Of a stretch of 59,592 nt of DNA, positions 17,096-26,341 are shown in pieces; the first letter of the stretch is position 1; the number at the start of each line of letters is the position of its first letter. The stretch is from Candidatus Hydrogenedens terephthalaticus JGI OTU-1 (lineage in GTDB: Bacteria > Hydrogenedentota > Hydrogenedentia > Hydrogenedentales > Hydrogenedentaceae). The notes under the pieces are model-generated. The model was given only the letters and a program-made list of their open reading frames with translations. It was not told where the DNA came from and searched no databases. The stretch is taken from positions 1-59,592 of the forward strand of contig AWNW01000014.1 in NCBI GenBank assembly GCA_000493945.1. The letters run 5' to 3'. Both the position numbers and the translations under genes were made by a program.

Positions 17096-19222
17096 TTAAA
17101 ATATTCCACTTTGGGTAAAATTAAATGCTTTGTAGGGTATTAACCTCGTTTTAGATATTTTTAATCGTTCAAGAACATCTCTGTTTTCAATTTTACGAAC
17201 CCATTCTTCGATAAATTCTTTTTTTTGCAATTCTTTTGGAAGTAATGATTGAAAAATAGTCTGAGAACTATAATTCTCAAAAATGTCATTTTCTATCAAC
17301 TCATCTACTAAATCTCCAACTATATCCTCATATTTTTCTGGTTCAGCATCTAATTTTGAAAAATCAATAATATTAGGAGCTACTATACTGAAATTATTTA
17401 TTACTACATCGGGGATTTCTAACTTTTTTGAAATAATATCATTGCAAAGTTTCCCAGCAAAGGTGATATGATAAAAGTGATTAGATTTCTGAATTACAGG
17501 AATAGTATTGTCTTGGAATACAATTCTTGCTTCAGCAAGAAAATTTGATATCATTTCACCCATTCTTTTTCCAAATAAAGAAATATCCACATTACGTCCT
17601 TTTAAATATTCATAAGTCCTATTCAATATCTTCAAATCAATACCTATTCCTTCTGTATAATATCTGATTTCTTTTGCATCTCTACTTGTTGTTTGTTCTG
17701 GTTTTACAAAGATACCGTTTCTTCCTACTTTTTCTACAAGCCAGTACTTACCAGCAAATAAAATGACCTCGTTTTTTTTAATCCTTAATAAATTAAATTT
17801 GGGAACACTTCCAATTTCTTTTTTATCGTGATAAATGCTAACTTCTTGATAACTTATAGGAAAATTACTATACACCAAGTTGTAATCAATAAGATGATAC
17901 AATCCTTCATCTGCACCGTATTTATTTTTGTATTCATGTTTTTTAACATAATTTTTAGTGGAGGCAAATAATAAAATATTATCGATTGCATCTTCAGTAA
18001 GATGCTCATGAGCTGAGGATATATTCGCTAACTCTTTAACACTTGTGTAAGCCCCTTTTTTCGAAGTAATAAAGGACAATGCCTGTTGTAGCATTGCACC
18101 GTATAATCTCATAGGTCTTGTCTTTTCAATATCTCCTTCCTTAGCTAATTCTATAAGTGCATGGAAACACAACGCATACAAAATTGAACTCTGGGCTTTT
18201 TGGGGAATTAAACAAACTACATTGCTTTTGGTACCCCTTCTATTACCGCGTCCTATTCTTTGAAGAAATGAACTTACCGTTGATGGGAGCCCATACAGGA
18301 CTGTCGCATCAATATCACCAATATCTATTCCCAATTCTAATGTACTGGTGGCTATACAGATTCCTGTTTTTTCTTCATTGAACTTTCTTTCTGTTTCTTC
18401 CCTTAGTTGGGCTGAGATAGAGGAGTAGTGTGTAAAAATATGTTTAGAAAGTATCTTGTTTCCTGAGAGAGTTGCACTTAATCGGTCACATTCCCTCCTG
18501 GAATTAGCAAATACTAAAAATTTGGTATCCTTTTGCATGATTTTTTCAAATAGTGCAATTATTTCCTTTTCATCCCTTATTGTTTTTATCAATGCATCAA
18601 TAGGTCTTTGAGGTGGAATACTCACAGTTGAAAAGTCTGCAGACTTTCCGAAAAAGAAATGAATTATATCCTCACAAGAACTAATAGTAGCGGAAAGACA
18701 AGCAACTTGTAAAGGTGGATTTGTAATTATCTTATTTAGTCTTGAAATTAGCAAGGACAATTGTAAGCCTCGCTGGGTATTATATAACAAATGTACTTCA
18801 TCCAAAATCAGAGCCCTTAAAGATCGGAGTAACCCATCTCCTCTACAAAGCAATACATCAAGCGATTCCGGTGTGGTTATCAGTAAATTTGTTGCTCTTA
18901 CCCTTCGGGTATCATCTCTGTCGCCATGCCTAATACCGGATCTTAGGTCTAATCTTGAAAGCGTTGGCTCAATCCTTCGATAAATATCATTAACCAATGC
19001 TTTTGTGGGAGTGACATATAGCCATGTTAACCAATTATATTTATAGGCATAATCATAGTATTTATCTATTAAAGGAGCAAGAACGGCTTCAGTTTTTCCG
19101 GTGCCGGTGCCTGCAGAAATAATAACATTTCTACCTTCTGATAATAGAGGTATACTTTTTTCTTGGACGGGTGTCAAATTTTTAAATCTGTCAAAAAATG
19201 CGAGAAATACTTCCCTGTGCAT
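17096..19222 (-). CDS. SF2 DEAD/DEAH helicase, BrxHI/Lhr-like, last gene of the dual-ATPase operon
   Basis: 708 residues. Helicase motifs: Q-motif region LTPVQEKSIPLL (15-27), Walker A AGTGTGKTE (37-45), TPTKALVND, TTPES, DEVH (141-144), LSATI (176-180), motif V TSTLELGIDIGDID, and motif VI QRIGRGNRRG (321-330). The LGIDIGDID/QRIGRGNRRG style matches Lhr-like helicases and BrxHI of type 2 BREX, but this protein is about half their length. The remaining 380 residues hold a likely winged-helix region and a beta segment (EVILFAGKYWLVEKVG) but no recognisable nuclease. It is the last gene of a four-gene AT-rich operon, 23 bp after the second BrxD-like ATPase gene. Inferred role: nucleic-acid translocase of a defence or repair system. 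Confidence 0.82.
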   Translation of the reverse strand: MHREVFLAFFDRFKNLTPVQEKSIPLLSEGRNVIISAGTGTGKTEAVLAPLIDKYYDYAYKYNWLTWLYVTPTKALVNDIYRRIEPTLSRLDLRSGIRHGDRDDTRRVRATNLLITTPESLDVLLCRGDGLLRSLRALILDEVHLLYNTQRGLQLSLLISRLNKIITNPPLQVACLSATISSCEDIIHFFFGKSADFSTVSIPPQRPIDALIKTIRDEKEIIALFEKIMQKDTKFLVFANSRRECDRLSATLSGNKILSKHIFTHYSSISAQLREETERKFNEEKTGICIATSTLELGIDIGDIDATVLYGLPSTVSSFLQRIGRGNRRGTKSNVVCLIPQKAQSSILYALCFHALIELAKEGDIEKTRPMRLYGAMLQQALSFITSKKGAYTSVKELANISSAHEHLTEDAIDNILLFASTKNYVKKHEYKNKYGADEGLYHLIDYNLVYSNFPISYQEVSIYHDKKEIGSVPKFNLLRIKKNEVILFAGKYWLVEKVGRNGIFVKPEQTTSRDAKEIRYYTEGIGIDLKILNRTYEYLKGRNVDISLFGKRMGEMISNFLAEARIVFQDNTIPVIQKSNHFYHITFAGKLCNDIISKKLEIPDVVINNFSIVAPNIIDFSKLDAEPEKYEDIVGDLVDELIENDIFENYSSQTIFQSLLPKELQKKEFIEEWVRKIENRDVLERLKISKTRLIPYKAFNFTQSGIF

Positions 19223-19245
19223 AATATATGGTTTTTAGAGTTTTG

Positions 19246-20454
19246 TTAGGATGTACTGGTATTATAAATATTGTCTAAGAAACTAACGATATCTTTAACA
19301 GTTAATCGTACCTTACTATCCACGGGTATTTCTTCTGCCCGTTTACATATTTTCTTGATCTCTGGCTTAATATCACCGTTACAGATCCGATGATAGGCAA
19401 TCTGATATATCTCTATTATTCTTTCTGCATATTCAAAAAGTTCAATCGAGGTTAACGGACTAATTTCAAACCTTTCTAATTTCTCAAATTTTGAATGGTC
19501 ATAGTCAGAGATATTTTTTTCCAATAGTAAATTTTTACATTTATATACGAAATTGGGTGTTACCGAGAAGAAAATTAGATCCACAACATTTTGAGAGAAA
19601 AACTTAAAAAGATTTTCAAAAGCATTTAATTGATATTTCTTGTTGTTTAGGTTGTATATAACATCTTCATACTCATCCACTAATATTACAAGTCCTTTGA
19701 ACCCTGCTACTTTTGTGAGTAAGTTTAGGTCACTAAGCGCATCCCAACATTGCTTGTAATTTGAAGGTCGAAAATCGAATACTTTATCTTTATAAAACTT
19801 CCAATCGGGCTGTGGGTCACAAAAATATTTTTTTAAATTAAATATAAGCACTAACCTGTTATAAAGATACGATCTCTCATTATAGTAATTAGTCGGGTCA
19901 CACAACCAATTTTCAATAATATCGTCTACTTCGTCTAATAGTTCATCATGTTCATTATGAAAATTCCATGCCCTCAGTGCAATAAACATAGATGGAGATT
20001 TAAGTATTTCGGTTTTATCCCAAATATTATTATTTGATATTTTTGAAAGCAAACCTAAATCTCTTTTTGTATTATTAGCGTCACAGATTGCATTAAAGAG
20101 TTCTCTTATACCTTTTTCTCCATTTTTCTTGATTTGCAGATTTCTGCAGATGTGTCCAAAAATCTGGTCCATTCGATTAAATCGGGCATTTGTATTCGAG
20201 TCTACAGTTATCATGCTAACGGCGTATCCTCGAGATAGGGCTTCTTCTTTGATAAATTTCAACAAATGTGTTTTTCCACAGCCATAATTGGCATTGATTA
20301 GGAAGGCTTTGGAACTTGTGTTATCTAAAATTTGCTTTAATCGAATAATTTCACTACTTCGCCCGAATGTTAGTAGAGATATTTTATCTTCGGGAGGAAT
20401 TCCCATTCTAAGAGATTCTATAATTTTTTGTGCTTCTGTTTGGCTAATATTCAT
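19246..20454 (-). CDS. BrxD-like P-loop ATPase (DUF2791 type), copy B
   Basis: 402 residues. The N-terminus IIESLRMGIPPED fits the BrxC/BrxD (DUF2791) opening. The Walker A is ANYGCGKTH (55-63), where the first conserved Gly is Ala; Walker B is GLVILVDEYED near residue 260. It shares order and motifs with the upstream 416-residue protein, so they are tandem paralogues. BrxD is the ATP-binding protein of type 2 BREX. No PglX, PglZ or PglW is nearby. Five base pairs separate it from copy A, suggesting strict co-expression and perhaps a hetero-oligomer. Family call from motif reading only. Confidence 0.72.
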   Translation of the reverse strand: MNISQTEAQKIIESLRMGIPPEDKISLLTFGRSSEIIRLKQILDNTSSKAFLINANYGCGKTHLLKFIKEEALSRGYAVSMITVDSNTNARFNRMDQIFGHICRNLQIKKNGEKGIRELFNAICDANNTKRDLGLLSKISNNNIWDKTEILKSPSMFIALRAWNFHNEHDELLDEVDDIIENWLCDPTNYYNERSYLYNRLVLIFNLKKYFCDPQPDWKFYKDKVFDFRPSNYKQCWDALSDLNLLTKVAGFKGLVILVDEYEDVIYNLNNKKYQLNAFENLFKFFSQNVVDLIFFSVTPNFVYKCKNLLLEKNISDYDHSKFEKLERFEISPLTSIELFEYAERIIEIYQIAYHRICNGDIKPEIKKICKRAEEIPVDSKVRLTVKDIVSFLDNIYNTSTS

Positions 20455-20459
20455 ATTTA

Positions 20460-21710
20460 TTAATCCTGACGCAATTTATCCATTACATCATAGTATATCT
20501 CTCGTGCTGATTTGTCTTCTCCCGCTAATTGTGAATCGAATTTCTCAATTAAAGAGGTGGACAAAATTCTCCAGAATCGTGCTTGTGCAGAACTTGAATG
20601 TTCTTTATGAAGACTTTCTACGAATTTTTCAATTTCATTATCTTTTAATATTTTTTCTTCAGATTCTGGATACACTGAAATATATATCTTTCGTATCTTT
20701 TTCGCGACTTCATTATATTCTTCCTCATTGGGCTCTACTGCATCCAAATTCCAGATTATATCAATGGCATTTGGTGGTTTATTTTGAGGCTGTCCAATTC
20801 TACTTGATAGAGCTCCATATACCACAATCCCATGCTTCTTATGGTCATAAAAATCTGGGGTCGTTGCATAGAGCATGAAGAGCCCAGATGTATCTTCTAT
20901 ACTGTTAATTAGGGAAAGCAAATTGTTGTGTGCTTCTTTGAGGTTAGACTTTTTCATGTTTGAGTAACTTTGTTCTGCCTCATCAAAGAGTATTACCAGT
21001 CCTTTATAACCAGCAATTTTTATGAATTCAACAAGTGAATTTAGCATTACTCTTGCATTAGCCTTAGAAATCATAGTAGTCACACCAAATGCTTTGAACC
21101 TTTTCTTATCTCCTTCACCTGCAAACCATTGTAAAAGTTCTTGTCTTTTTTCTTCTACCATGGCAGGACTTCCTGTCGGATTCTGGTATGTTTCCCAATA
21201 AGCCTTGATTATTTTTTTGAAGTCAATGTTTATATTTCTATTTTTCATAAGGGTCGTTACTGCGTTGTTAAACTGTTCAGGAGAAATTTCGTCAGATAAA
21301 TCAATATTTCCTAATTTACATAGGGCTGTTTCTATCAATCCTTCAAAAGGTTTTTTGTCGTTTTCTTCATCTTGATAATATTTGGGAGTCGCAATATTTT
21401 CCACAATTTTAAAAAATACTTTTTCGAATTTGTTTAAGGGAGCCTCATTTATAGATAGTTCAACATTTGATACTGCACAAGCTTCTTCGAATGCTTTATC
21501 CCGGATAAGTCGGAACAGATGGGTTTTACCCGATCCCCAAGAACCACAGATAAACCGAATCTTTCCTGTAACTTCAATTTTAGAAAGGTGATATTTTTTT
21601 ATATCTTCTATTAGTTTTTGATGTCCTACAGAATATTTTTCAATGCCTCTTTTAGGTGGAATTCCTTTTCTAAGTGCTTCGATAATTTCTTCATCAATAT
21701 TTTTAGTCAT
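20460..21710 (-). CDS. BrxD-like P-loop ATPase (DUF2791 type), copy A
   Basis: 416 residues. Opening block EIIEALRKGIPPKRGIEKYSVG, then Walker A GSWGSGKTH (56-64), intact, and Walker B GLVILFDEAEQ (237-247). It continues with FMLYATTPDFYD, a sensor-like region, and ends in helices. These are the features of BREX BrxD/DUF2791 ATPases. The start overlaps the upstream coiled-coil gene by 8 bp. It is probably an AAA+-like regulator or loader for the helicase encoded at 17096-19222 (inference). Confidence 0.75.
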   Translation of the reverse strand: MTKNIDEEIIEALRKGIPPKRGIEKYSVGHQKLIEDIKKYHLSKIEVTGKIRFICGSWGSGKTHLFRLIRDKAFEEACAVSNVELSINEAPLNKFEKVFFKIVENIATPKYYQDEENDKKPFEGLIETALCKLGNIDLSDEISPEQFNNAVTTLMKNRNINIDFKKIIKAYWETYQNPTGSPAMVEEKRQELLQWFAGEGDKKRFKAFGVTTMISKANARVMLNSLVEFIKIAGYKGLVILFDEAEQSYSNMKKSNLKEAHNNLLSLINSIEDTSGLFMLYATTPDFYDHKKHGIVVYGALSSRIGQPQNKPPNAIDIIWNLDAVEPNEEEYNEVAKKIRKIYISVYPESEEKILKDNEIEKFVESLHKEHSSSAQARFWRILSTSLIEKFDSQLAGEDKSAREIYYDVMDKLRQD

Positions 21711-22629
21711 GTTTTAACTCCTTATTAGTTTTATTAAATCTAATGAGTCCTATATAGCCAAGTGTTTCATAACCATGAAGTAATATACCCTCTTTAGTGT
21801 CTCTTGTTTGATCAACTGTTAATTTATATGCTGCTTTACCTTTTGAAAATATAACATTCTCTTTTTGCAATTTGGAAAAATCTATAATAAATTCGTGTAT
21901 TCGATACTCTTTCTGGGGCTTGTTTAATTGTTTTGTGATTTCTTTTATAACATCCTTAATGGGAACGGCGTCTCCCAATTTTCCTTTTTTATCTTTTATT
22001 ATTTTTTTATAACTAATAAAAATATTTTTGAGAAATTTTTTTGGGTCAAAATTACTACGGTTAAATATCTTATCTATTTCTTCTTTTAATTTTTCTGCTA
22101 CTATCGGGATATCAAAAGAGATTGGAGATTGTAGTAATTTACCCCCGTATGTAGATAGTTTCGCCGTAAAGTTTTTGTCATTTACTTCTAATGTTATGAA
22201 ATTATCACAAAATGTATATTTTGGATAACGAGATGTTTTATCCATAGGGATGTTTTCACTTTTGCACTTTTCCTCTAACAATTTTGGGTATCGTTTAGCA
22301 ATTTCTTTACACTTCCCCTCGGATTGAGAAGATATTTTTTGGACGATATCTGGTATCTTGGTTAAAAAAGAAATTCTACTATTAATTTCAGAAATTTGTT
22401 TGCTCTTTTGTTTTTTTAAGGTTAAAATCTGAGCGAAACAACCTTTTTCGAAGACTTCTATAAGTTTGTTAACGAATATTAGGTCTTTTTCTAAATTCTT
22501 TCTTATTTCTTCTAACTCTTTCTTTAGGTTTGAGATATCAAAAGAAGGCTGTTCCTGAGGATTTGAAATATTTTCCAACTTTTTTTCTTGGTTATTATTT
22601 TGATTAAATAACTCCAGAGAATCCATCAT
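21703..22629 (-). CDS. Coiled-coil protein of unknown function, first gene of the dual-ATPase operon
   Basis: 308 residues, not recognised. Residues 30-85 are strongly heptad-like and Lys/Glu-rich (LKKELEEIRKNLEKDLIFVNKL...), predicting a coiled coil. Two regions follow: a possible beta-rich segment (YTFCDNFITLEVNDKNFTAKLSTYGGKLL) and a C-terminal domain ending VDQTRDTKEGILLHGYETLGYIGLIRF. There is no signal peptide, membrane segment, nuclease motif or zinc cluster. Being first and overlapping copy A of the BrxD-like pair, it may be the sensor, specificity or effector subunit; TerB-type proteins take this place in some DUF2791-helicase clusters, but I see no TerB signature. Confidence 0.7.
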   Translation of the reverse strand: MMDSLELFNQNNNQEKKLENISNPQEQPSFDISNLKKELEEIRKNLEKDLIFVNKLIEVFEKGCFAQILTLKKQKSKQISEINSRISFLTKIPDIVQKISSQSEGKCKEIAKRYPKLLEEKCKSENIPMDKTSRYPKYTFCDNFITLEVNDKNFTAKLSTYGGKLLQSPISFDIPIVAEKLKEEIDKIFNRSNFDPKKFLKNIFISYKKIIKDKKGKLGDAVPIKDVIKEITKQLNKPQKEYRIHEFIIDFSKLQKENVIFSKGKAAYKLTVDQTRDTKEGILLHGYETLGYIGLIRFNKTNKELKHD

Positions 22630-23003
22630 ATACTTTCTCCATTTTTATCAATAATATAAGAACTATTTACAAAACTACAAATCAATAAAAGGTATATATT
22701 AAATATTTAGAGCTATTCCACATAGGTAAATAGAATTTATATTTTAAATGCGTCTTTGCTATTTATCATATTTTTGTTTTTCTATATTTTCAGTATATAC
22801 CTTAAAGTTGTCTGGTTTATCAAATCATACTTATCAACTATTTCAAAGCACAGAAACTCAATCAGTACAGAGATAAACTATTACCATAAACTTTATGGAC
22901 AAGATGGAGACAAATTGTTGTATTATCAAAAGTAGTTATGTGCATGTTATACTTAATACAGAAAAATTGTTAATCAAACAATTATCAGGAAAAGGATATT
23001 GTT
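22630..23003. other. AT-rich divergent intergenic region
   Basis: 374 bp between the minus-strand dual-ATPase operon and the plus-strand lipoprotein gene. Very A/T-rich, with no ORF, RNA gene or repeat that I can recognise. It must hold both promoters. A TATACT at about 22949 could be the -10 of the lipoprotein gene; no clear -35 accompanies it. The operon promoter is not evident. Confidence 0.5.
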
Positions 23004-23525
23004 ATGAAATATGTTGCTGGGTTTGTGTTAATGGCACTGCTTGTTTTATCTTCCTGTCAGTCGGGACCTGAAGGAGGAGTTGTGAATAAGGTTCTTTCGG
23101 ATTTTGGATTGCGAGAAAAACCGGAAGGATATGTTAGCGAAACAGATAAGGTATTTCAGCGTTTAGGTGAAATAGGTGCTACGGAATTGCAACGGCTTAA
23201 CCTTGAAAATCGTCATGGTGAAATTAAATTTGAACAAAAAGGAGCCAGGGGTGAATATTATAAAGAGGTGAAGGTATACACACAATATTATCCCATAGAT
23301 GCAAAGCCAGTTAGCCATTCGGGTGAAAGTGGACAGTCCTATACCGCTACTATAGAATATGCATATAGCATTTATCGTAGCGCGTCAAAACCGACCCGTG
23401 CTGAAGCCCAGGAATCGACAGCCGATATACCTGCGGGAATAGAAGGGCGAGAGACTTATCGGTATTCTTTAGGTCCTGCGGGTGTGTGGAATGGTGAAAA
23501 GGGGCAGAAAATTAAGAGTAATTAA
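23004..23525 (+). CDS. Putative lipoprotein, unknown function
   Basis: 173 residues: signal peptide MKYVAGFVLMALLVLSSC with lipobox SSC, then a mature domain with alternating strands (GEIKFEQKGARGEYYKEVKVYTQYYPIDAKPV, YTATIEYAYSIYRS). Not recognised. AGGAAAAGGA precedes the ATG. It ends 9 bp before the convergent purU. Confidence 0.65.
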   Translation: MKYVAGFVLMALLVLSSCQSGPEGGVVNKVLSDFGLREKPEGYVSETDKVFQRLGEIGATELQRLNLENRHGEIKFEQKGARGEYYKEVKVYTQYYPIDAKPVSHSGESGQSYTATIEYAYSIYRSASKPTRAEAQESTADIPAGIEGRETYRYSLGPAGVWNGEKGQKIKSN

Positions 23526-23534
23526 AAAATATTC

Positions 23535-24395
23535 TCAATCAAAAATGATGGTTCTTCTCCGATAGACCATAATTCGGTCATCTGCATGGGCTTTAACAGC
23601 CTCCGATAATACCTTCTTTTCTATATCTCTACCCATAGCAATCAAATCTTCAACGCTATGCGTATGATTCACATGGATACATTCCTGATAGATAATAGGA
23701 CCTTCGTCTAAATCCTCTGTTACATAATGACTGGTTGCTCCAATTAACTTCACTCCCCGTTCATAGGCTTGATGGTATGGTTTGGCTCCTACAAACGCAG
23801 GGAGAAAACTGTGATGCACATTAATAATGTTATTACGGTATTTATTCACAAAATCTGAACTTAATATCTGCATATAACGCGCTAATACAACAAAATCAAT
23901 ATAATGATGTTCGAACAATTCAAGGGTTTGTTTCTCTGCCTGTGATTTTGTATTCGGTGTTACAGGAATATAAAAGAAAGGTATGGAAAAATTCTCTGCT
24001 ACAGGTTCTAAATCCGGATGATTGCTAACAATCAGACTAATGTCCGCATTGATTTCTCCATATTTATGCTTAAGGAACAAGTCATATAAACAATGGTCGT
24101 ATTTGGAAACCATAATAGCCATTTTTTTTCGTTCATCACCGAATGAAATAGATGTTTCCATACAAAACTGTTCTGCTAATTCTGCCAACTCTTTTTGAAA
24201 TTGCGATTTGGTGACATTTATGTTGGAACAATCGAATTTCACACGCATAAAAAAACGATTATCAATTTCTTCCTTATGCTGTTGAGCGTGGATAATATTC
24301 CCGCCTCGTTCAAATATAAATCGTGCTACATTGTAGACGATACCTGGCACATCCGTGCAATGTAACCGTAACACAGCGGTCTTGCTACTTTTCAT
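23535..24395 (-). CDS. purU: Formyltetrahydrofolate deformylase
   Basis: PurU hydrolyses 10-formyl-THF to formate and THF, balancing one-carbon pools and supplying formate. The 286-residue protein has an N-terminal ACT domain (LRLHCTDVPGIVYNVARFIFERGGNI) and a formyltransferase domain with ISLIVSNHPDLEP, VVLARYMQILS, the catalytic block NVHHSFLPAFVGAKPYHQA and TSHYVTEDLDEGPII. Length and order are normal for the family. Confidence 0.95.
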   Translation of the reverse strand: MKSSKTAVLRLHCTDVPGIVYNVARFIFERGGNIIHAQQHKEEIDNRFFMRVKFDCSNINVTKSQFQKELAELAEQFCMETSISFGDERKKMAIMVSKYDHCLYDLFLKHKYGEINADISLIVSNHPDLEPVAENFSIPFFYIPVTPNTKSQAEKQTLELFEHHYIDFVVLARYMQILSSDFVNKYRNNIINVHHSFLPAFVGAKPYHQAYERGVKLIGATSHYVTEDLDEGPIIYQECIHVNHTHSVEDLIAMGRDIEKKVLSEAVKAHADDRIMVYRRRTIIFD

Positions 24396-24520
24396 CAGTC
24401 TGTTCCTTTATGGTAAGGATATTCCATGAAATAATGAAGTATTATAATCAACAAGGCTCTTTTAAGACTAATTATTACACGCTCTTTTTAATCTCTGCTT
24501 TTTATTTAATATAGGTATGT

Positions 24521-26203
24521 TTACACTTTCTTGGCGGGAATGACACAGCGAAAACCGATGGTGTTGAGTTTTGATTCTGGGAATAGACCTTTGCGTGCTG
24601 TGCAGGTAATTCCTTCTGGTCCAGAATTCCAACAACCCCCGCGTAATGCTCGCAGTGGAGGATTGGGAACCGTTTCCGGGTGGCTTCTCGCTATAGAGTA
24701 TGGCAGGTAATAATCCCGTGTCCATTCCATAACATTTCCTGCAAGGTCGTAAACCCCTTCAGGTGTTTTTCCTTCTTCATGCATGGTTACAATCGAAGGC
24801 ATGCCCAAATAATCATTAAAATTGCAATGGATTGTATCCGGTGGAACATTGCCCCATGGGTATTTTCGGTTTTCCTTTCCTCTCGCTGCAAATTCCCATT
24901 CCTTTTCTGAAGGTAACATTTTGCCTGCCCATTGGGCGTAGGCGTTGGCTTCAAACCATGAAATGCCGACAATAGGCTGGTCTGGACCGTTTAGCATGGG
25001 GTCATACCAATAACGGGGAAGTGGTGCGGATGTTGCATCGATATATTTTTTATATTCTGCAACGGTTACAGGATATATATCTATCCAGAAGGGTTCCACG
25101 AAGACTTCTTCTTCCGGTGATTCTTCTGGAACAGCATTATTTCCCATCAAAAAGTATCCGCCCTCCATAAATACCATATTTTCTGTAGATGTAGATTCCT
25201 TTGATTCGGACGAGGTAATTATATGTATAGACTTATCTTTGTAGGAACTTTCAAAACTTTGTTCAAGAGCCATGCGAAAATCCCGTGCCGTTTGCCAGCG
25301 GTCTTCACGGTCTTCAGCCAGTGCTTTGTTTAAAACATCATTAATAGAGGGGGATATATCATTTCTCGTTTGTAAAAGAGGTACATACGGATCAACAGGA
25401 GAACGCAATGATAATAATTCGTATAAAATAAGTCCTACCGTATATAAATCAGCGCGTGTATCTGATGTCCACTTTTTCTTTTGTTCTGGTGATGCATACG
25501 CATAGGTTCCCACAACATCCTGTTGCTGTGAAGAACTGGTATTTGCTTTAGATAGGGATTCTTCTACAGCAATTGCCAGACCGAAATCAAGAACCTTAAT
25601 TTTTTCCCCGGGTAAAACCATAACATTTTCGGGTTTTAAATCCCGATGGGTTACCCAGCGATGAGCGTATTCTAATGCCTGCAATATTTGCAAAGTAAAT
25701 TGTATTGCAATTCGTATCGGTAAAAATTGACGGTCTATCCGTTGTTTTCTTAACATATTTCGCAAAGATTGTCCCTCTAAATATTCCATGCTCAGGAATA
25801 AGAAGCCTTCGTTCGTATATGCTACATCGTGAACAGCAACAATGTTTTCATGGCGTAACCGCCGTGCCAACTGTGCCTCTTTAATAAATAATTGCCCTGC
25901 CTTGGGTGTTTTCAATAAATTAGGATGTAAAAATTTTAGGGCTACTACTTCATCTAATAGTTCATCCCGTGCTTTATACACATACCCCATTCCTCCTTTC
26001 CCTATAATTCCTTCGATGATATAGCGGTCATCAACACGGTCTCCTTCTCGAAATTCAATACGAAGAGAGGTCTCGTTTCCTGTATTTGGAACTACAATGG
26101 GTTGATGACAATTAAAACAATAACTTGTTTTTCCCTGAACAACAGCAGGTACCCATATTTTTAAGCCACAACTCTTACATATTACAGCAATAATAGGTTG
26201 CAT
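24521..26203 (-). CDS. Ser/Thr protein kinase fused to a formylglycine-generating-enzyme (SUMF1-like) domain
   Basis: 560 residues in three parts. A zinc ribbon (Cys9, Cys12, Cys29, Cys32) opens the protein. A complete Hanks-type kinase follows: GIIGKGGMGYV P-loop, Lys in VALKFLH (about 90), HRDLKPENVMV (about 186-196), DFGLA (206-210), and YASPEQ. From about residue 340 there is an FGE/sulfatase-modifying domain: MVFMEGGYFLMGN, DIYPVTVAEYKKYI, WFEANAYAQWAGKMLPSEKEWEFAARG, GNVMEWTRDYY, RALRGGCWN, GFRC. No membrane segment joins them, so it is probably cytoplasmic. Kinase-FGE fusions are known in Planctomycetes-like bacteria; the FGE domain may bind a target rather than catalyse. Confidence 0.9.
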   Translation of the reverse strand: MQPIIAVICKSCGLKIWVPAVVQGKTSYCFNCHQPIVVPNTGNETSLRIEFREGDRVDDRYIIEGIIGKGGMGYVYKARDELLDEVVALKFLHPNLLKTPKAGQLFIKEAQLARRLRHENIVAVHDVAYTNEGFLFLSMEYLEGQSLRNMLRKQRIDRQFLPIRIAIQFTLQILQALEYAHRWVTHRDLKPENVMVLPGEKIKVLDFGLAIAVEESLSKANTSSSQQQDVVGTYAYASPEQKKKWTSDTRADLYTVGLILYELLSLRSPVDPYVPLLQTRNDISPSINDVLNKALAEDREDRWQTARDFRMALEQSFESSYKDKSIHIITSSESKESTSTENMVFMEGGYFLMGNNAVPEESPEEEVFVEPFWIDIYPVTVAEYKKYIDATSAPLPRYWYDPMLNGPDQPIVGISWFEANAYAQWAGKMLPSEKEWEFAARGKENRKYPWGNVPPDTIHCNFNDYLGMPSIVTMHEEGKTPEGVYDLAGNVMEWTRDYYLPYSIARSHPETVPNPPLRALRGGCWNSGPEGITCTARKGLFPESKLNTIGFRCVIPAKKV

Positions 26204-26341
26204 TCTGCCTCTTTACTCCACCTCAAAAAATATCATTATTGGTTGTATGAATCGAGTATAATTTAATGTCAATAATATCTTATTATATTCGAGGTGTTTT
26301 AGTCTAATTTAGATATTTATATAATCACATAGGAAACTGTG

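Noticed and set aside
17096..22629. A complete BREX system
   Set aside because: No PglX-type methyltransferase, PglZ phosphatase, PglW kinase or BrxL is present; only BrxD-like and BrxHI-like parts are seen.
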